From Nannobrachium achirus (taxonomy: Eukaryota; Chordata; Actinopteri; Myctophiformes; Myctophidae), in assembly GCA_963921795.1 (NCBI GenBank), contig OY997653.1, positions 646,501 to 710,500 on the forward strand: a stretch of 64,000 nucleotides of DNA, read 5' to 3'. The notes below the pieces were generated by a model. It ran no database searches, had not been told where the DNA came from, and saw only the letters and a list, made by a program, of their open reading frames with translations. Every line of letters begins with the position of its first letter. Position 1 is the stretch's first letter. The position numbers and the translations under genes are program-made. Positions 58,691 through 64,000 of the stretch are shown piece by piece.

Positions 58691-60150
58691 TTTATTATTA
58701 TTATTCTTCCGCCACTTTTGCTCTAGCCGCTAGACCGTGCAGTCGCTTTTTACGAAACTCGGCAGTATGGCAGAGGACTATGCCAAACGGCTAAAACGCG
58801 AAGCTCGCAACAATCGGCCAAAGGGTGGCGCTGTAGGAAGCCTTCGAAAGTGCAAACTTTGAACTGGTGTAGCTCATGCCCTGTTTCAGGTACAGCAATG
58901 AAACCTGTATACACTTATGCGTCTCCTCATGCCGAACAACTTTTACGCTCTGACTTTTGACCTCTGACCTTTACCTCTCCCACAATTTTGAATTCTATGA
59001 AAAACAGTAAAAATGTATCTCCTCCTGGGATTTTCGCGTAACGTGCGCGAAACTTTTTTTACATGAACTTTGGACCAATACGGTCTGAAAAGTTAGCCGG
59101 ATTTTCTTTAAAGTGAAACATTATTTTTTAATAATTAACCGTATAATGCAGTTTCATGCAAATTATTCTTCTGCCTCTAAATCATACTGCAAAGTGACAC
59201 GTTCATGGCAGTATGGCAGAGGACCATGCCAAACGGCTAAAACGCGAAGCTCGCAACAATCGGCCAAAGGGTGGCGCTGTAGGAAGCCTTCGAAAGTGCA
59301 AACTTTGAACTGGTGTAGCTCATGCCCTGTTTCAGGTACAGCAATGGAACCTGTATACACTTATGCGTCTCCTCATGCCGAACAACTTTTACGCTCTGAC
59401 GTTTGACCTCTGACCTTTACTTCTCCCACAATTTTGAATTATATGAAAAACAGTAAAAATGTATCTCCTCCTGGGATTTTCGCGTAATGTGCGCGAAACT
59501 TTTTTTACATGAACTTTGGACCAATACGGTCTGAAAACTCAGGCGGATTTTCTTTAAAGCGAAACATTATTTTTTAATAATTCACTCAATGTTGCAGTTA
59601 TATGCAAATTATTCTTCTGCCTCTAAATCATACATGCAAAGTGACACGTTCATGGCATTTGGCAAATATGTAGAGGATTAGTCCAAATATCACTGAAAGC
59701 AATCTTACTCCAATTAGCCAAAGGGGGGCGCTATACGAAGCGTTTGAAAACTCAAACTTTAAAGGGGCATAAGTCATGCCTCGTTTGGTTTGAAGACATG
59801 CAACTTGCTTACACGCGTGCCTTGACTCAAGCTGAAGACATCTGTGTCTTTGTTAAGTAAGCTCCGCCCTTCGATTTTCCGCCTTTTGGAGCAGTTCGTA
59901 AAACACTTAAACCCGCTTTTATTCCGGAACTTTCGCGTCATGTGCACGGAACTTTTTTTACATGAACTTTGGACCAATATCTAAAGATCTGTCAGATCGG
60001 ATTTTTTAAACATTGAAACATGCTTTTTTAATAGTTCAATCAACATTGCAAGTTGTATGCAAATTATTCTTCTGCCTCTAAAACATACATGCAAAGTAAC
60101 ATTTTCATGATGAACTACCGTAGAGGGTAAGTCCAAATATCACTGAAACC
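58691..60150 (+). repeat. Family A tandem monomers, block 8
   Basis: Monomer phrase at about 59051, 59499 and 59951. Shares the block 4 and 6 variants. Confidence 0.9.
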
Positions 60151-60236
60151 AAAAAGAATCATATTTGAACTGGGGACCCCCCACCCTGACGTGAGTAGGG
60201 TTTTCCCATGATCTGGTCCTTAGGCTAGATGCAGAA

Positions 60237-60565
60237 TAGAGCTGGGACGTTCGCGAACGAATCAAATCTTTTGAACGGCTCTTTGAAGTGAACGTTGGGA
60301 TCCGGTTCGCGCAGTAGAGAGCCGTTCATTTGGGGGGGAGACCCCCTCCCCCCAATTCAACATCTCCTTGCTACTCCACTGAGTACTGACTGAGTACAGT
60401 GAGTGAGTGAGAGAGAGAGAACAAGTGGAGGAGCGAGTTCATTGTTGCCTGCTTGTTTTTTTTAGGTGTTTTATGAATAACAACAGTCAAGGTAGCTTAA
60501 TTTACACACACATTTTATGATCGATGGTACTGTCTCACTTCAAATAGCCATAAATCCCACCTCTA
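60237..60565 (+). mobile_element. hAT MITE, copy 6 (internally deleted, 329 bp)
   Basis: Target duplication ATGCAGAA at 60229-60236 and 60566-60573, same internal deletion as copies 2 and 4. Confidence 0.9.
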
Positions 60566-60584
60566 ATGCAGAATGGTTAGGCAC

Positions 60585-60649
60585 AGGTGTGTGTGTGTGT
60601 GTGTGTGTGTGTCTGTGTGTGTGTGTGTGTGCGTGCGTGCGTGCATGTG

Positions 60650-60685
<36 letters not shown>

Positions 60686-60687
60686 TT
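60585..60687 (+). repeat. GT/GCGT microsatellite, B6
   Basis: Short (GT)n with tctgtg and catgtg interruptions, then (GCGT)n. Confidence 0.95.
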
Positions 60688-60914
60688 ATTCTTCTGCCTC
60701 TAAAACATACATTCAAAGTCACATTTAAATCACACTTTGCAATAATGTAGGTTAGTGCACTGTGCACTTGTGCACTTGTAACCCACGGTTCAGCTGGAAT
60801 TACAGTCATTTTATTTTATTTTTCAAATGGAATATATTCTTATTTTTCACATGCAATGTTTTGACCACGGTCCCTGAGTCACAGCTGCAGAGCATTCGTA
60901 ATGACCACACCCTG

Positions 60915-60920
60915 TATAAA
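60915..60920 (+). promoter_or_regulatory. TATA box, B6
   Basis: TATAAA in the same context as 42217. Confidence 0.5.
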
Positions 60921-61312
60921 GCCAGTCTTTTTTCAGTTTGTTCAGTAACCTCATTGGAGCTGCTGCAGGTTTGTACACATTTCATTTCAAGACTATTCCA
61001 ATTTCTAACAGCATTGCTCCATTTATATTTAACCCACACTATATTGCTTTTAGATCCACCTGACCAACTCTGATATTGACACTGAGGCTGCGTGACTAAG
61101 ATAATTGGTAAGTGAACATGTGGCTCGGAAATGTTTGTTTCTGGTTTTGGGATTGGAATGTAAAAAGATTCATTTCGGTAATGTAATTATTGCTTGTAGA
61201 TAAGCAGATTTGTCGACTTTATTTAGTTTTAAGCTTGTAGATCGGCTGATTAGTTGATTTTTTTAGTTTTTTTGCCTGTGAACTGAATCTTAATTGTTTG
61301 GTTTTCAGAAAA

Positions 61313-61331
61313 ACTACATTTCCCAGAATGC
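61313..61331 (+). promoter_or_regulatory. ZNF143-like site, first copy in B6
   Basis: ACTACATTTCCCAGAATGC, followed by the weakened AAGATGGTTGC. Confidence 0.5.
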
Positions 61332-62168
61332 AGCAGCTAAGATGGTTGCTTGTTGGGCGTCGGCCGATTGAATCCATCTGAACAGTTTGAACAAAACACT
61401 GCTGAGTTGAGTGTGTGCTGCTCTGTTAACCGGTAAGACTGTTTGCTTGTATTTTGTATGGTCTCTTTTACCGTTTTACTGTGTTATTTTGGTTCTATCG
61501 TTTACAGTGAGAATGTGTTTTATATTCTCAGGAGTGTGCAGTTGTGGATTATTGCCTGTGTCCACTATTGTTTGGGGTGTGGCCTCATCTCTTTCTTCAA
61601 TGTAAGCATTTAACTAAAGAGATGTGAGTATTATTGCGACTGTTAGGTCGCAGTTACTATCGAAACCTCCACCGGCTGTCACTCTGTCCGTGTGACATCA
61701 TACTTTTGCCCTATTCATATCTCCGTTACCATTGCCCCTATCCATGCCAAACTTTGCACACACTCCTTGGCTGCCTGATTTCTCACATGGCCCTCCAGCG
61801 CCACCATGAGGCCGATTCTTGCAAAACATTTGCGAACACTGCTCCTACAGATTTTGGCCTAAAATCACGCAAATTGATTGTCAAATCACAACCTCTGTCC
61901 CTGATTTCACACATGCCCCTCTCTAGCGCCACCATCAGACAGATTTTTGCAAAACACATTTTACAACACTGCTCCTACAGATTTTGGCCTAAAATCACGC
62001 AAATTGGATGGCAAATCACAACCTCCAAATCAGCAGATCTGTTGACTTTATTTTGTTTTAACCTTGTAGATCGGCTGATTAGTTGATTTTTCTTATTTTT
62101 TTTATCCAGGCCCTGTTTTTTGCATGTGAACTGAATATAACTGATGGCTTTGCTTGGTTTTCAGAAAA

Positions 62169-62205
62169 ACTACATTTCCCAGAATGCAGCAGCTAAGATG
62201 GCTGC
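62169..62205 (+). promoter_or_regulatory. ZNF143/Staf + YY1-like module, second copy in B6
   Basis: ACTACATTTCCCAGAATGC at 62169-62187 and AAGATGGCTGC from 62195. Confidence 0.6.
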
Positions 62206-62314
62206 TTGTTGCAATCAGTTTGATTTGTCAGCACCTGGCCGCAACACAGCTTCTCCGAGTCAGGCAATCCAAATGTTTTTGCTCTTAACCACCGAGCTCT
62301 GCTTCACTGTGTAG
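62198..62314 (+). CDS. 38-codon micro-ORF, B6
   Basis: Identical in sequence to the frame at 38538-38654. Confidence 0.2.
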   Translation: MAACCNQFDLSAPGRNTASPSQAIQMFLLLTTELCFTV

Positions 62315-62626
62315 CTGGCTCTCGAAGGGACTCTTCCATCGAGCAGTAAGCAAAACTCCACTATGTTCTCCTCTGTCGCACATTTGCTCTGTATTTTGCC
62401 ACATTGCTAATGGTGGTTCTATCTGTTCCCATTGTAGGCAAATTAGGAGCTGCATCTGAGTCTTGGAAGAGAAATGGCATGTGTTAATGGAAGCAACAGC
62501 ATACTGTGAAACATATGTTTCGAATGTAACCCCTGTTTGTTAAGTTCTGGAAAGAAGCATATTTTGAGTTAAAAGCCCCGGTTTTGGGAAGAACTTTATT
62601 TCATGTTTTAGGGGAACGCCCCATTG

Positions 62627-62797
62627 AATAAAACAACGCTTATTGCGTTTTCACCTTGAGAACTGTTTCCGTGTGCTGGTTTGGGTTCAGACTTAACAAT
62701 ACTTAATGTTTAAAAACTTTATTTGAAGACGTGTTAAAAGCCCCGGTTTTGGGAAGAACTTTATTTCATGTTTTAGGGGAACGCCCCATTGAATAAA
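62627..62797 (+). terminator. Duplicated polyadenylation signals, B6
   Basis: AATAAA at 62627-62632 and 62792-62797, again 165 bp apart. Confidence 0.5.
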
Positions 62798-63059
62798 ACA
62801 ACGCTTATTGCGTTTTCACCTTGAGAACTGTTTCCGTGTGCTGGTTTGGGTTCAGACTTCACAATACTTAATGTTTAAAAACTTTATTTGAAGACGTTTA
62901 CTACTTGAATTATTTGAAAACATTGTGATTTAAAAGACATGCCTGAAAATGGCTAGGTTGTTAACCCTGTGTTTTGAAGGTTTACAACCTGATGACCAAC
63001 TCTTCAACAAAGACAACTAATGAAAAAGTTGGAAAATAAAGATATTGAGTTAAAACCTT

Positions 63060-63755
63060 GAGGAGTTCTTTGGAACTATTTTATGTCTGTTGCATATAGT
63101 CTTTTGCATACATGTTGTGTAGAGGTCAATTTGTGCTTTCACCAATAACTATGCCGAGAGTCTCTGTCATTTATAGCGCCACCAGAAGGCTGAAAACGCA
63201 TTCTTCGATATTACTCCTTCAGATTTTATCCGATAATCACACAAATGGGCACACAGTATCTCTACAGTGATGTAATCATGACGGATTTGTCCAATATCAT
63301 ATTCTATCTAATTGGCTAACATTGAATTCCAAGGTTTGCAGGATTGCTCCTTTTTGAACAAAATGTCTCAAACGCAGCCTGCTATTTGTGTGAGATTTTG
63401 CACGCACATTCCCACTAGGCCAAGGAACAGATGCCACCCTTCTCACATTGGCCTGTTATAGCGCCACCAGCGGGTCAATTTTTGCAAAACCCATTTTTGG
63501 AACAAAATGCCTCAAATCCCGCATGCAGCGTCCGATTGCCGTGAAAGGCCAAAGAACACGTGGTACCCTTTTGACTTTGGCCTATTATAGTCACCACTAG
63601 GCCAAAAAAAAACACCTGACCTGCCGGAGACCTGTTCGGAAGAACACTGCTTCCAGTTTTTCTTTGATTTCTTCTTTGCTTTCCCTTGATGCCTTTTTGC
63701 TTTCCTGCTATTTATGCCTTGGCCACTTTATCGCTGCTTGCAGCTATATTTATTA
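63060..63755 (+). repeat. Tail repeat T, copy 7
   Basis: Same order as the other tails. The ccgattagtgtaaaatcggcag hairpin of the other copies is deleted here to ccgagagtctctg. Confidence 0.88.
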
Positions 63756-64000
63756 TTATTATTCTTCCGCCACTTTTGCTCTAGCGGCTAGACCGTGCAG
63801 TCGCTTTTTACGAAACTCGGCGGTATGGCAGAGGACTATGCCAAACGGCTAAAACGCGAAGCTCGCAACAATCGGCCAAAGGGTGGCGCTGTAGGAAGCC
63901 TTGGAAAGTGCAAACTTTGAACTGGTGTAGCTCATGCCCTGTTTCAGGTACAGCAATGAAACCTGTATACACTTATGCGTCTCCTCATGCCGAACAAGTT
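63756..64000 (+). repeat. Family A monomer, start of block 9 (cut by window end)
   Basis: Begins ttattcttccgccacttttgctctagcgg and runs to the window end, so the array continues beyond it. Confidence 0.9.

Larger units (their letters stand above)
60945..62650 (+). ncRNA. TATA-driven multi-exon lncRNA-like unit, B6
   Basis: Exons: about 60945-60968, 61054-61107, 61309-61432, 61508-61601, 62165-62345, and 62438 to about 62650, with AATAAA at 62627. All splice dinucleotides agree with B2 and B4. Confidence 0.42.
58691..63755 (+). repeat. Right array unit B6 (long form)
   Basis: Family A (58691-60150), deleted hAT MITE (60237-60565), GT/GCGT repeat (60585-60687), spacer, TATA-box unit (60915-62650), 165-bp 3' duplication, tail T (63060-63755). 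Confidence 0.88.

Overview
The window reads as heterochromatin-like, repeat-saturated DNA of a vertebrate, most likely a teleost fish. The reasons are three kinds of tRNA-derived SINE head, an L2-type LINE fragment, several non-autonomous hAT elements with 8-bp target duplications, long GT/GCGT microsatellites, and compound repeats joined through (ATT)n tracts. I see no intact protein-coding gene. Long open frames here are by-products of repeats. The only real protein remnant is the C-terminal part of a LINE reverse transcriptase on the minus strand at 4049-4542.

Layout. (1) 1-7655: divergent ~450-bp tandem monomers (family A) at 1-1795 and 5346-6760; a tandemly duplicated block carrying three tRNA-like SINE heads per copy (1797-2812 and 2813-4688, the second interrupted by the LINE); a tail repeat (4690-5345); and a TATA-box, exon/intron-structured fragment of a probable non-coding gene (6938-7655), cut off by the next region. 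(2) 7656-36181: a satellite-like array of one partial and 20 full units of about 1.0-1.8 kb. A typical unit has a palindromic header, a conserved body, an internal variable tandem repeat (usually T8-10 CTCAAA, sometimes ATGCTAAC-type or GTGTAATA-type), and in most units an 86-bp arm that is the inverted complement of a sequence earlier in the unit. (3) 36182-64000: a second tandem array with a ~5-kb unit that alternates short and long forms, giving a dimer of ~8.8 kb. Each unit has family A monomers, a hAT MITE at the same target site, usually a GT repeat, a putative spliced non-coding transcription unit, and a tail ending in GCTGCTTGCAGC + (ATT)n.

The most interesting content is the repeated gene-like module. 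The long units read as TATA box, 5-6 exons with good GT/AG sites, then AATAAA. An exon in every copy carries a near-consensus ZNF143/Staf site (ACTACATTTCCCAGAATGC) next to a YY1-like AAGATGGC, whose ATG opens a 38-codon frame identical in all five copies. A diverged paralogue at 56986-58030 is a compact five-exon unit with a 47-codon frame running through three exons. Whether any of this is transcribed cannot be told from sequence alone. Taken together, the window may be a tandem lncRNA (or piRNA-precursor) locus that grew by segmental duplication beside a VNTR-bearing satellite.
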